A stretch of 64,000 nucleotides of DNA from Siphonodentalium dalli. Its lineage: Eukaryota > Mollusca > Scaphopoda > Gadilida > Siphonodentaliidae. Positions 14,101 through 29,100 of this stretch are shown here, in pieces. Numbering within the stretch: the stretch's first letter is position 1; every line of letters begins with the position of its first letter. The stretch lies in assembly GCA_032622095.1 (NCBI GenBank), contig CP136068.1, positions 120,021,509 to 120,085,508 on the forward strand. Direction: 5' to 3'. The translations under genes were made by a program, and so were the position numbers. Below the pieces are notes generated by a model, which worked only from the letters and a program-made list of their open reading frames with translations, did not search any database and was not told the origin of the DNA.

Positions 14101-17100
14101 ACAGAATACTGGTGAAAAGACGGGTCAATTGAGCACAATAAGTTACCGGTACAGTGTAACCCTTTGAAATTAAAGCGCCAAAACTACAACACAATGTTTG
14201 GTATGTGCAGTCAAATAGTACAGCGTAATACACATATGAAAACGTCTCGATAACATCAAAGAATGCCATACTGCGGAGTATTGATATTTTGTACACGGAA
14301 TTTCTGTGCATGAAACAACTCACGCTTGGAGATCCCATACAAAACATGTCCCCCAATATGGAGATAAAGTCAAAGTATGGTCAATAGTTTTGTTATCCCG
14401 CGTGGGGCCCCAAACACAGATGCATAATCAACGACGCACATGTTCACATTTCCCACCAAAACTCAATTATATTTCATAACACGGGGTGCTAAAACTCTGT
14501 TCCATAGCAGTGGTTGTCAGTACAGTTGTTGGATTAATGCAGACTATTGAACAAGCTACGTGTTTGGAGTTTGAACGATTTCGCTACCATTCATATTATG
14601 CCGCTATAAATATCTTCTGCAGTATGACGTCACAGCGCACAAATAGTTTTACGATTGACAGAATATATCCTTTCGGATTCATTTTCACGGGAGCTACCTG
14701 CTGAAATTTTTGGAAATACGTAATTCAATTCTCCTTGCTAGGTATTAATGGTCAATGCATAGATGCTTTTTAGTATTTAGTTATACCTGTCGGAATCGTA
14801 TAAATTTGTAAACAGTATAACTGGTAGCTTGTTCTTTTATTTAGTCTTCAATCAGATGGCAGTCTGATGTGCGTAATTTCGTGATCACTGCTCTGGATAC
14901 CATCAACAGAATTAATGCACCCACGGAAATGATCAATTTGCGTAATATACGTAGCTTTAGATTGCTTTGTGAGTATCTCAGGTGCAAGGAAATTACGACT
15001 TTTCAGTGACAAATTCCAAAATTTTCTCCCCACGGGACAAACCATGGTCGCCCCATCGCGTTATTTGTTTCCCCAACACGGACTCATTTATTTCCCCCTG
15101 GCAGAAACCCTGCAAAAGAGAATGCATTGGCACAGGATCATTAATGCTGCACCAGCGCAACTCCCATCATGAAAGGGTTAATGCTGCCCCATCGCAGCTC
15201 CTGTCATGAAAGTGTTAAGGAGGCGGTTCAGTAACACATTTTTCCACAGAAATTTCAGTTCCTCAAGAAACTTTATACGCTGAACTGCATTCATAGTAGA
15301 CTCAAGCCAACTTTGGTTCAGATCAAATAATCCAAACTGGAGTTATCGGTCGGAAACCAAAATTGTTAACAGACTTGACCTGTCTTTTCTGCTAGTAAAC
15401 CCACATACCAAATTTAATTTCATTTGGTTCACTCTAACTAAAGTTATCATCCGGAAACCTCGGACGGACGCACGGACGGACGGATGGACGCACAGGCTGA
15501 TTATAATAGTCCTCCGAACCTGTTGGGTCGGCGGACAATAAACTCTGATGTAACCATTATAAACTCTGATATATTATAAACTCTGATGTAATCGTTATAA
15601 ACTCTGGTGTATTATAAATCCTGATGTAACCAATATAAACTCTGATATATTATAAAACTCTGATGTAACCATTATAAACTCTGATGTATTATATTACTCT
15701 GTATTATAAACTCTGATGTAACCATTATAAACTCTGATGTAACTATTATAAACTCTGATGTATTATTAACTCTGATGTAACCATTATAAACAGGTCAGGC
15801 ACATTCTGAATTCCACTATTATAGTGATATTCCAATATTATAGTGATATTTGACTATAACATATTCATGTTTCCTTTATTTTCGTCGATAATAGAACACG
15901 GCGCATACCAGTGCACAGCCAAATGTCACTCTTAACGATATCGCAGCAAATGAACAGTCTTCCGACAAAATTCGTTGTGCGATCTTTTGCGCCAGCTTTG
16001 ATATTCAATAATATTATAATATTACTAACATATCCCGTTCTAAATGACAATAGCAGGATGACTCAATCACTCCTTCACAACAATATTTCAACTATTTGTA
16101 TGCTAGTTGAGTTGCTTATAGTGTGCCGTCATGGACAATCATTCTCCTGGACAAACTATATATATACAAAAACTCCGGACAAATTTGTGTCCACGGACGG
16201 ACGGACGACGGACGACGGACGATGGACGGACAAGCTGACTCCAGTATACCGCCCCCTAACTTCGTTGCAGGGGGTATAATTACACACATCGTCTACGTAT
16301 ATCATCGGGTGCCAGAGTAGCCTCAACCCAAAGTGACGAATTAGCGACACTTCTATGAGTATAGATACACATACTATGACCTAAACATAAAAGACAATTA
16401 CAAACTTCTATGAGTATAGATACACATACTGTGAACTAAACATAAAAGACAATTACAAATGACCAATTGCTGACGGATGCACGTGGCCCCAACCTACGTC
16501 ATGTGCAGTAACTGCAGCTGAATCAATGTTGAGAGGGATATACCATATATATTTTTATACTCCAAAGACGCCAAATGATCAATCTGCAACTGACATACAC
16601 ATGCACTTGTCTTCGAGGTTCAATTGGAATGATTGTTTTGTGGGTTTTTTTCTTTTATGTTGAAAAAAGTTAAATGATTGTTCAATACAGACAGTATCAG
16701 CATTACATTATTGTATTTAAAAAAAATTATTTATTTAAATCGGATTCCAGTCACAAATTTAATAGTCAGTGAAGTTGAGTGAACCTGTGTTTGTGAATAT
16801 AAACTGTTCATCATTAATTATATTCAAAAATACCAAAGCAGAAAAGCTTATGGACCCGCCAACAATCTTGGAAAGTTCTTCGCTTCATATCATATTCATA
16901 CATAAGAATGACGTTGGCTGTTACCAATTTGGATATAAAATCAATTACATTTATGGCGACTACATCATTTACACCCATTCGATCACAATATGTTTTACAA
17001 TCAAGCTTCTTTGTAAAATGGAACCTTACACTCTTTGTTAAAATACACATTCAAACGACTAATTGTCAACTGCAAGTTGCGTGGTGTTTATGTATCTTTG

Positions 17101-20100
17101 CTTGAAATTATTGTTTTGAGGTGTTTTGTTGTATTGAAAACAAACGATTGGTTAATCGATTGGCGAAATTCATTATTAAAATTCTACTATATCAACATTG
17201 TTATCTACTTCCAGCCGTAAGATCAACCTGCATATCGTACCTGCCACATTGTACATATAACTCGTATAAATCCAAGCAGCCACCACATACAATATTATCA
17301 ATTGAGACTCTCAGTACCGGAACCGGTACCGCAGTACTAGACGCGGTACCATTCCAGCACCGATAGGTCTGGTACCGTCGGTACTTTGAGAGCCTGGCAT
17401 CACTAAATTCGCCCTCTGGGAACCTCATTCTGCAAATGACAGACATACTTTTTCAAACCTTGACTGTAAACTAGATATCTTTTCTGAACTATAGATACTG
17501 TTGAAATTCAAAGGGATATATCACATGCGAAATGGGTGAGCATCAACAAATTTCATTTGAATTTTTCATTTGGATTGATTCGAAATAGTTTTTTATGACC
17601 TGCATATACATGACACGGTACTATATGATGGCATCCAGCGTTAATAACTGAATAAAATTCCAAACAAACTTTGTAACCATTTCTTTACCAATTTGACTAG
17701 TAGGTCCCTCATGAAATGTTCAGACAAAATTTTAACATAGGTCATTTATTGAACTTATTTTCTGAACATTTTCCATCAATGTACAGGAATCCTTCTGCAC
17801 TTGTATTTTCTGTCATCTGCTTACATTTCCTAAACATCCCTCCAGATTAATAATAGACTAATTTTAATGTATAGTTTTATAACTGATGGGAGAATCCATT
17901 CAGGAAAGAAATTATTAAAGGCACGGATGGCCTTCGCGGTGGGTATTGCTGCTAAAATAGACACACCCATTAAAACTGCCATAAACAGAAAGAATATTAA
18001 AATATGGACATATTTCGTTATTAATCCAATTATAAATATCGCGTAAATAGTTTGTTATTATCAAGTTTGTACGCTGTGGTATGTAAACAAAAGCTTCTGT
18101 AACATTTTTCGCTTTTGTTTACATAACAAAGCATACAATTTGACTAATGAGATGCTATTTGTGCGATATTTATGACTGGTATAAGAACAAAATCTGCTTA
18201 TATTTTAATATGCTTTCTGTTCATGCCAGTTTTAAAGGATGTGACTATTTTAACAGCAATACACCCCGATGGCCATCTGTGTCTTTAATAGTCATGTCTG
18301 ATCCTCATTTCCATACATTATCTCTTCTATTTTGCATATTTGTATCACCTGCATACTATGTTATGTTGGATTTGGAAATAAAAATATGTTTACACTAATA
18401 GTCATAGATATTTTCTCACCTGTCAAGAGCCTGTAATGCAAGCTTTGTAACTTTAGTTTGTAGCTGCGAGTTTCCTGGGGCAGAGTCCCTCTGGAAGAGT
18501 CAGAAGTGCAAAAATATGAGATACAAATATAGTGCTTTAACCCTTTCAGTGCTAAGTCCGATTTTTGTATTAACCCATATTTCCTTCATCATTTTTCAAA
18601 TTTATTGATTATAATAATGTGATACATTGATGTATCAATGTATCACATTATTATAATCAATAAATTTGAAAAATGATGAAGGAAATATGGGTTGATACAA
18701 AAATCAAACTTGGCACTGAAAGGGTTAACCCTTTCTCTTCTAAATGGATTCTCCCATTAAGTTATATTAGTATATATTGGAATGGTCTATTATTCATTTG
18801 GATGGCTTTTCAGGAAAAAATAGGCAGATGACAGATAATACAAGTACAGAAGGAGTCCAATTTATTGCAGGGAAATGTTCAGATAATAAGTTCAACAAAC
18901 GGCTTCGGTCATTGAACTTATTATCTGAACATTTCCAAAAAGGAAAGAGTATTTAGTATAGAAAGGGTAAAGGGCATATTATAAGCTTAGTTTGCCACTT
19001 CAAACTGATATCTTACTATTCAGCCAATACAGCAATTTGAAAAAACGAAAAATTCCATTATTACATGTATTACCAAAAACTTCAAAGATATTGGTTGTGC
19101 CCTTCCTAAAACAAGACACCTAAGCTATGCAAACATGTTAATATTTAGATTTTTTATTTGTCGAACAAGAGTTACTACATATATCTACATATATAGGATA
19201 TAAAATAATTTAAAGATACTGCTATCCTCAAATTAATGGACTTGAAAAACGGGGGGATACCCCGGTAATGATTGCGGTATTACTGGTAGTATATGGTAAC
19301 CACAGCGGTAACGAGAAGGTCACTGCGGTAAAGTTATGGTACCATGCGGTTATGATAACGGGGTCTATTAGCGAAAAGTTGAAGAAAAAAAACAATACGT
19401 CCATGAGGATCTCGTTAAGTTACACAGATATAAGGAGAATCACTGAACTTGATGTTCATGCCTGCATATGTAATGCCAATCAATGCGGCCTGACACCGAT
19501 TGGTAGAGTTTATAATTTGATGGCCGAAACAATGTCGGCAACTTCAAAGTCACGTAATGTTCATGGCATGCTACATTGTAGGGCACACAGTTAGAAGATA
19601 AAGTCCAATCATGTCACATTCACAAAAAGTGCATGTGATTTTTTAGTAATATAGACTTGTTCAGGTAAGTGAAACTGATAAGTTAGAACTCAGGGGTTAT
19701 GTCAACCTGGGGAATATAGCATTCTACTTGCCGAAAATTCAAAAAATTTGTCCATACCACTCCATAGAAATCATCACCTGAACTGCGCTCACTTGTAAAT
19801 ATTTACATCTGGATTCAAGATCCAACTATCAGCGATAAACAAACACAAATTTTTCTGCCATCGAGAGTCATTACATTTAATTAATATATCAGAATGACGA
19901 TGTGTGTGTTGTCAATTGGAATTAATATTTGTAAACATTAACTACTTTGAGCAAGATTATTCTCCATTTCTATTTGATCACCCTGCTGGAGTGTTTCACA
20001 TGACTTTAAGGATAGCTGTAGTCTATCTTCCTAAATACATTTTATATAGTTTCCAGGTTATAAAATAATAAATATGAGTCGAAGACACCCGTCTGGAAAT

Positions 20101-23100
20101 GCTTCTATCTATTAATATTGATTTTATAACGTTATTTTCTAATATAAATATGTGATAATCAAGTGGGACATTTTTCGCCACTATTTTTAAGAGTTATCCC
20201 ACACAGTAGGCTCCGACAAATGCGAGCCATAAAATGTCTCAAATTGATTGTATGTATATTTTACCAGAATATTATAAATAAAATCAATAGTTATTGATAG
20301 AATTTCTGGACAGGGGTCTGTAATTCATATTTATTATTTTATACCCAGGAAGCTATATAAAACTTGTTATAGGAAGAGATAGACCACCATTAAAGATGTT
20401 AGGGCTCCGTGAACCAAGGGTTTACAGTCAAGTCAAATATAAAATTGAATCGGGGTGACATTCGTGAATCAAATCACAAATCAAATATATGCATGGGCAA
20501 TTAATGCGAATGAGGACAGGCGATATAAACTTGATTTAAGAAAGGTAATTTTAAATATAAAGTGTGAGATATACCACTTGGAGAAGCCTATATACTTACG
20601 ATCCTTATACATAATTCTACTGCTTCTGTGTAAAGTTGAATGGCATCTTTTTTGTTGCCACCCTCATCCTCCTCAAATGCTTGGTGAATCAAAAACTGTG
20701 CTTTCTCAATTTCTACCTTTCAAGACAAAATGAAATTTTCATTGTTATAACAGAATATAATCTTTAAATCTCAAATTAAACTATGCATATTTTTCTTCAT
20801 GTTCTGATGATCAAAATACATGAAATACTTTCATGCAGGCCAGAACATTTTAACAAAGAAACTCTCTTGAGTTTTACATGTGCAGAGGACACGGGATCCA
20901 TTGAAACTAGAACTATAAAATAAAACCATCATGACATATGACAAAACAAGTCCTGTAATTGCTTGAATAAATTTGTAAGTCTGTTTTTTTTTTAATTCAC
21001 GGATTCTAGGATGGGTGGCGTGTAATAAATACAAAACGGTAGGTAGAAGGATAGAACTCGAGGCTGTATAATGTCTGACTGTATTTTTGTGAACATAACT
21101 ATAAACATTTCTTAAATTTGTAAGAAATATGCTTATCACAGACAATGTACATGTAATCAGAAAATAAACAAATACAAACACATTTTTGTCATAATTGGAT
21201 TTTCCCACGATTCAGTAGAGGAAAAATGAATCTGTAAGTGGAATGATTGTGGGTCATAAAATGACCAGTATACATGTACAGGTACATATAAATAAAATTA
21301 ATAATCCAGAGATATGGTGCTGCATCATTCCATGTATAATTTCTGTACTGCAGAGCAACAAAACAGAACATGGAATAATATATAATTTTTGTTTCTCATA
21401 TATATACTTTCTTCGCAAAGTTATCTAAGACAGGCACTTTTAGAACATGTCAGATGGCCTCCTGTTAGTACCTGACATGTGTCAGAAGGTCCTTAAATGA
21501 AAGTGTCAATGACACTGTAGCTCAACTTAGGTAGGGGAATAATTTAATGGTTGACAGTAAACGGAGGAATAGGAAAGGTGCTAATTGAAATGTCTAAGTA
21601 AGACTAGATGTACATGTCAATATCAACATTCATGACAGGTTTCATAATGATCGGATCAGGGATGTGGTGATTATGGTGTGCCAAAGGATTTATTGATGCA
21701 AAGAGTAAATTCTAAAGAAAGGTGGTATCCCCGATCGGTCATTGTTTGCTATCAATGATGGTGGCCTCCATCTTAACTTTTTAGGTTCCAGAGTTTTAAC
21801 AGGGCGTTTCCTACAATTCATAAAACAAATGTGAAGACTTAAGCTGACTTATGTACAATTTTACATATAATAGTATTACTCTGGTAGTTATAAACGGATA
21901 ACACTTATTATCTGACATTACTTATCCATATTTTCCTTTCTTTCACCAGGGGTCGACCCGGGGTCAGTATGGGCTCTAGGCTTCCCAGAGTTAGTCACCT
22001 CAAGTCAAATATCCTTCGGTGAGGCTTGGGGGTCTAACTTGTGCAGGTGTTAGATTGGAATCTATTGGTCACATTGTGGTATTTGTATTGTATTAATAGA
22101 TAACACTTATTATCTGAGATTACTTATCCATATTTTTCCTTTCTTTCACCAGGGGTCGACCCGGGGTCAGTATGGGCTCTAGGCTTCCCAGAGTTAGTCA
22201 CCTCAAGTCAAATATCCTTCGGTGAGGCTTGGGGGTCTAACTTGTGCAGGTGTTAGATTGGAATCTATTGGTCACATTGTGGTATTTGTATTGTATTAAT
22301 ACGTCTATTAATCATGTATATAATTATAATGATCTACAATGTGAAGACTTAAGCTGACTTATGTACAATTTTACATATAATAGTATTACGCTGGTAGTTA
22401 TAAAGGAATAACACTTATTATCTGACATTACTTATCAAAATTTTTCCTTTCTTTCACCAGGGGTCGACCCGGGGTCAGTATGGGCTCTGGGCTTCCCAGA
22501 GTTAGTCACCCCAAGTCAAATATCCTTCGGTGAGGCTTGGGGGTCTAACTTGTGCAGGTGTTAGATTGGAATTTATTGGTCACAATCATTGTGGTATTTG
22601 TATTGTATTAATATGTCTATTAATCATGTATATAATTATAATGATTTTTATGTACAGAAGTACAGCAAGTATTACTTCATCCACAGCAAGTATTACTTCA
22701 TCCACATGTATGTGAAGTTGCTAGTCGCCATGAACTTAAGGAAGTTGAGGTAGGATAGACACACATTATCCTTTACCCACTATTAGTATTAATGCACTAT
22801 CCCATTATTTTTTGGCCGACCTTCGGTTTGGCAGAAAAAGCCAAAAATTTCATATACTGGGATAGTTGATTAACACAATTATTTATATTTTGCATTGCAG
22901 TACCGGTACCTGCAATAACAATATATCATTCTAATTTCTATGACTCGTATGAGTATAATTAATAATTATAAAATATTAATTATTATGTTTCAATTTTGAC
23001 ATTTTGTTTATGTCATTAATAGTATAATGATATCGATGTTGGGGAGCATAGCTCCCCACATTTTTGCAAATAAATTTTATATAAAACACTTGGGAGTTAT

Positions 23101-26100
23101 TATTTCTGGGAGATTGGTTACTTTTATGATACCATCTTAAAATGATTAATCTTCTCGGAAAAGCTTTGAACTCCGCGTCGACATTTTGTTTTTCTTCCTC
23201 AAGGAATAATGTTTCGCTTTGTTTCATTGGTCCAACGCATATAGTTTTATCCAATCATGATAGGTCGCTAAGGGTGACAACCCGTTAGTACAAGCGATTT
23301 GATTGGTCAAATTTGTTTAGGTTCACTTCCGCGTTAATTTCTGAAAATATTCATTATTCGAATTTTGACTTTGAGCGTGAATAGCTCTCTTTTTAAATGT
23401 TTTTTTCCGAATTACCCCAAAATGACCTGTTCCCATCTACAGCCTTTACAAATCTCATAATGATCTGATCAAAGGTATGACCTGTAGCCTGTGCCAATGG
23501 ATTTAGTCATGCAAAGAGTAAAATCCAAGATGGCTGTTGGCGGCCATGTTTTTCGGCTGAACGACCCCAAAATGACTCGTTTCCCATCTACATGTCATTG
23601 TTAAATTCCATGAAGTTCCGACCAAAGCTACGACCTGTAGCCCGCACCAAAGGATTTAGTCATGCAAAGAGTGAAATCCAATATGGCTGCTGGCGGCCAT
23701 GTTTTTTAGCCAAACGACCCCAAAATCACTCGTTCCCATCTACATGTTAATATTAACATCCATGACAAATTTCATATGATGATCAGACGAACAGCACGAC
23801 CTGTAGCCCGCGCCAATGGATTGAATTTTGAAATCCAAGATGGCCGCCAGTGGCCATGTTTTTCGGCCAGATCACCCCAAAATGACTCGTTTCCATCTAC
23901 ATGTCAATGTCAACATTCATGACAAATTTCATAAAGATCAGATCAAAGGTATGACCTGTATCCCGCGCCAAAGGATTTTGTCATGCAAAGAGTAAAATCC
24001 AAGATAGCTGTTGGCGGCCATGTTTTTTTAGACGAATGACCCCAAAATCACTCGTTCCCATCTACATGTCAATGTCAACATTCATGACAAATTTCATAAA
24101 GATCAGACCAAAGGAAATTGTTGACACACACACGGACACACGGACGACGGACGCCAAACCATGGCAATAGCTCAAACTTACAAAGTAAGTTGAGCTAAAA
24201 ATCAAATCCAGGCTTGCTTGAAGAATTTAATTCAGACTCATGTTCTGGAAGCAGGGCATAACATTTTGAGATTCACCTGAACCTACAAGAGGGTTACGTG
24301 GTTTGTTTTTTGGTTAACCAATAGTTCGGTCATGCCTCGTCATGCAGAAAATGAAACTGTCAATGACACTGTAGCTTAACTTGGAGGGGATAATGTCATG
24401 AATTACAATCAATGGGGTGTGATATGGAATGTGGAATGTGTTTAAATGTTTAAGTAATACCAGAGGTCAACCCAAAGAGTCAAGAAGTTTGGGATCAATT
24501 GGATGAAAAATGTTGGATGTATGGTGTGTCAAAGTATTTAGTGACTTTATCAAATATTATTCACATTTGATAGCTCCAATCTAGAAGTGATCCCGAAGAT
24601 GCCTGTAAATTTTCAAAACATTTCTCCAATAAATGTTGACAGCAGGGTGTGCTGATGGAAGTAGGGTGTGCTGATGGATTCTAATTTGAAATCCACGATA
24701 AAAGCCATGTTTTTTATCAAATTTCGGAAAAAGATTGATGGCTCCCATCTAGAGGTCACCCCGAAGGTCCACATAAAGTTTAGTGATTATCGGATGTGGG
24801 ATTTGTCCTGTAGGAAGTAAAAGTAAAATCCAAGAAGACTGCTGACAACCAAGTTTTTCATTTGGATAAAATTTGATGGCTCCCATCTAGTGATCACCCA
24901 ACAGAATCATGTGAAGTTTGGCAATGATCAGATAAAGAATGTCCAAAGGATTTAGTCATCCAGGAGTAAAATCCAATCCAAGATGGCTGCCAGCAGTGAT
25001 GTTCTTCATTGAAAATTATTCAAATTCTCCAATAAATGCAGGCCGCAGAGTGTGCCAATGAATTCAAATTTTAAATCCAAGATAGATGCTGGTGGCCATG
25101 TTTTTAGCGAATTTCAGAAAAAATTGATAGCTCCCATCTAGAGGTCACACAAAAGATCCATGTCAAGTGTGGTAATGATTGGATGAGAGATGTGACCTGT
25201 AGGAATTTTTTGACGGACAGACGAACACACACTGACAAACCGTTTCCCTGTTGTGGTGTGCGTTTGGCCGTTGTGGTGTGGCGAAACGCCTTTGTACGGG
25301 CGAAATTTGCAAGCGGGTAGGAGAGGGCTGATCACCAAAATCGGGATGGGGAGTTAATGTGCATATTTATTATAATGAGAACCCCACAGCCCTGAAGAAG
25401 GATATTATACCCAACGAATGAGCGCTTCCCTGGCTCTCTGTTTGGTTGTACGGCTGAGAAATAGCCTACACAAAATGCCAGGGTGGGCATTCTGACCATG
25501 GTTCCTCGACATAAAAACCCTATTTGCTCACCCTGAACACAATTTGACACCCCACTGGTATTCTCCACGTAAAAACAATTATCCCCAATCATGCTGGTAA
25601 CGGCCCCAACTCTCCAATGGCCTAAATATTCAATGAAATCCCAATCGAAGTGAGTCAACAGCAGCGAAACAATGACAACGTCGTTGTGGTTTTGATAGCA
25701 ACAACGTTGTGGCGGGGCTGGTTTTTCGATTTTTGGCGATCATGCAGTTCTTTTATGTTTTTGAGACCAGAACAAGGTGTTTCACGCCTATTTCGTATTG
25801 TGTATCCAAAATATTACATGTATTATCCGTATAAGCAATGTTTACTCGTGTATACATGCCACGTAACCTGTCCCCATAAACACGTTTTTTGTGCTCCAAA
25901 CAAGTATATTATTGTCCACATAGGCCTATACAACGGCGTGGAACGCGCGTACATCACATTTTGAATCTCTAACCAAAGCAGATTTGATTTAAAATTGATT
26001 TAAAGCGGATATAAGGGCTGTGTCCGACGGAATAAACTAGTGGATGAGGCATATAATTTCTCATTACATCTTTTATAACCAGTGGATGATAAAAACTAGG

Positions 26101-29100
26101 AATTTATAAAAGAAATTAGATGAAAAATAGGAACGAAATATGCACCGAATTTGAACATCAAACACTGCTTAACCGTTTAATTGATATTTGTAAAATTCAC
26201 ACATATTAATTTGTTCTCTCACATCGCCCACAACTCATGCACCAAATATATAACATAAAATGTACGAAGTGAGTGGCTTATAGATTACAAAGTGACGTAA
26301 GTTCCCCGTCCTGCATGTATACTCATGATACTGCTGTTTGACCAACTCAAGTTTATTTGGCGCGAATAGGCGATTTGATTACGAAAATTATAAACGTACT
26401 CATAATCTACCCTCACACTATTTCATAAAAGTTTTACCACAATGGTATTTCCAAGAAAGCCACACATATAAATATATTAGTTTCCATATATGTATGCCAT
26501 ATGATGATTACGTTCATGAGTATCATGTTCTCTTAATACATTTTATAATCGCCGTCGAAATTCTAATTTATGAATCTGATGTATGCTATATAATAACACG
26601 TGTCTGGTCTGCTTCTTGAGTATAGTTATAAAATAGAAATATCTTCATTGGTCCACTGCTGGAGCTTATATACGGTAAGGATCGTTATTGGGGAGATGAG
26701 GAACATGAAATATCTTCCGATAACGCAAGGATAATTCTACCCAAAAGAAGTTATTTTTTTGTAGTATTACACACTAGACTCTCTCACATTTAATTAAATA
26801 TTATTTATCATGACCCAAATTCGCTTTTCTGTGTGGGTGGGTCTGGGGTAGGGCGGTGTCATTACATTTTAAATGATGCACGTTATTTTGTTAGTGTCTT
26901 TATACGAAATAACGCGAATTGTTCCTAAGTCCCGTATCCTATAGGAGCACTGGGGGATCAAACATCTATCCTTTTTCGTGGTTCATCACTAAACAAAGTT
27001 CTAAATATGTAGGTTTTGTTTGTTATTTATATACATGTCGTTTACGTTGTAATTGTGTGTCTCAAGTATGTCCATCTAAGTTCAGGGTTAGTGGCTATAA
27101 CCAGTTTCCCTATCAGTGTTATAATTATCGCGTAAAGTTTGTACGCCTTGTTATGCAAAACAAAATCGGGATATGTAACGTATTGACTTTTATTTACACA
27201 ACATAAACGGACAAACTTGACAATACCATATTATCTAGTAATATCTGTGATATATTTATGATTGATGTAAGTCTATTATAACATAAACTCTGTATTTTAG
27301 TATTCTGTCTGACTATTTTAAACAGCAATCATCATCTCGAAGGCCATTATGAGGTTACATATCATGGCACGGGTGAATACAATGAGAAATATCTGTCCAC
27401 CTGATATACAGAATATACCAAATCCATACAGCATATAAGTCAAAATGAAGATTAATGTCCCGCATATATCAAAATTAACAGGCAGTTCATAACACCTCAT
27501 AACTGGCTGTGAAAAATGCATGACTTGTTCGATTTGGAGCACAAAAACGTGTTTATGGGGACAGGTTAAGTGGCATGTATGCACGAGTAAACATTGCTTA
27601 TACGGATAATACATGTAATATTTTGTATACACAATACGAAATAGGCGTGAAACACCTTGTTCTGGTCTCAAAAACATCAAAATACTGTATGATTGTCATT
27701 TTTTCGCTGCTGTTGACCCACTTCGATTGGGATTTCATTGAATATTTAGGCCATTGGAGAGTTGGGGCCATTACCAGCATGATCGGGGATAATTTTTCTT
27801 ACGTGGATAATACCAGCGGGGTGTCAAATTGTGTTCAGGGGTGAGCAAATAAGGCTTTCATCTCGAGGAACCATGGTCAGAATGCCCACCCTGGCATTTT
27901 GTGTAGGCTATTGCTCAGCCGTACAAACAAACAGAGAGCCAGGGAAGCGCTCATTCGTTGGGTATAATATCCTTCTGCAGGGCTGTGGGGGTCTCATTAT
28001 AATAAATATGCACATTAACTCCCCATCCAGATTTTGGTGATCAGCCCTCTCCTACCCGCTTGAGAATTTCGCCAAAAACACCGTACAACGGCGTTTCGCC
28101 ACACCACAACGGCCAAACGCACACCACAACGAGGAAACGGTTGGTCAGTGTGGAAGAACGCAAACCCATGGCAATAGATCAAACTTGACAAAGTGATGTT
28201 GTGCTAAAAATGGTTAACCAAATTTTTGGGCCAAGTCCCCAATAGAAAACTTCAGCAACTATTTTTGATAAGTATCGTGTAAAATTGCTCTTGAGCAAAT
28301 TTGTTTTGTCAGCATGGTCTCCTATCAAACCTATTCAAAGCGTATTCTACAATACTACCAATAATGAGCACCTTCTAGATTTAAATTCAATGTTTAAATG
28401 TTTAAATAATTGTCCATGCATTACAAGTAGTGCACTGGTGAGATTGTTTGGCCAACTTAGTCTAGTTAACCCATTCATCGTTCGTGTGACTTTTAGTTAA
28501 TGCAACCCAAATTGTATGCACTGCGGGAGTATGTCTGAATTAACTAGAGGTGTGACTGTCCCAATGGGACTACGGATACCCCCCTGTTTTTAAAATACTA
28601 AGATGTTTCACATGTCAGTAAACATTTAGTTAAAATAATAAAATAACAGTTCCCATTGCAGGTGTACAACCATAACATTAATCTTAAACCTATTGACCAA
28701 AAAATGTAGGAATAAAAGCTTGGACAAAATTATGTATGTTGCGAAAAAAACTCTAAGTCGAAAAAGGGGAATAACTCCACACAAAATATGTCGGACAGAC
28801 GTCATAATCGCAGGTGCACAGGTTCCCATGGTACTAAATATCAGTGCCAAGATTAAAAAACATTGACCGAAAAATGTAGGAATAAAAGCTCGGACAAAAT
28901 TATGCATGTTGCAAAAAAAGTTTCTAAGTCGAAAAAGGGGGATAACTCCACCAAAAAATGTCGGACAGACGTCATAATCGCAGGTGCACAAGTTCCCATG
29001 GTACTAAATATCTGTGCCACGTTTTAAAAAAATTGACCGAAAAATGTAGGAATAAAAGCTCGGACAAAAGTATACATGTTGCGAAAAGTTTCTAAGTCGA

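Noticed and set aside
16769-17220. Cluster of overlapping short frames on both strands
   Set aside because: AT-rich, in CAPN7 intron 4, with no conserved words; chance frames.
25332-28040. Duplicated open frames as a gene pair
   Set aside because: They are the two arms of foldback W; one copy is split by a frame change and no catalytic motif is visible.
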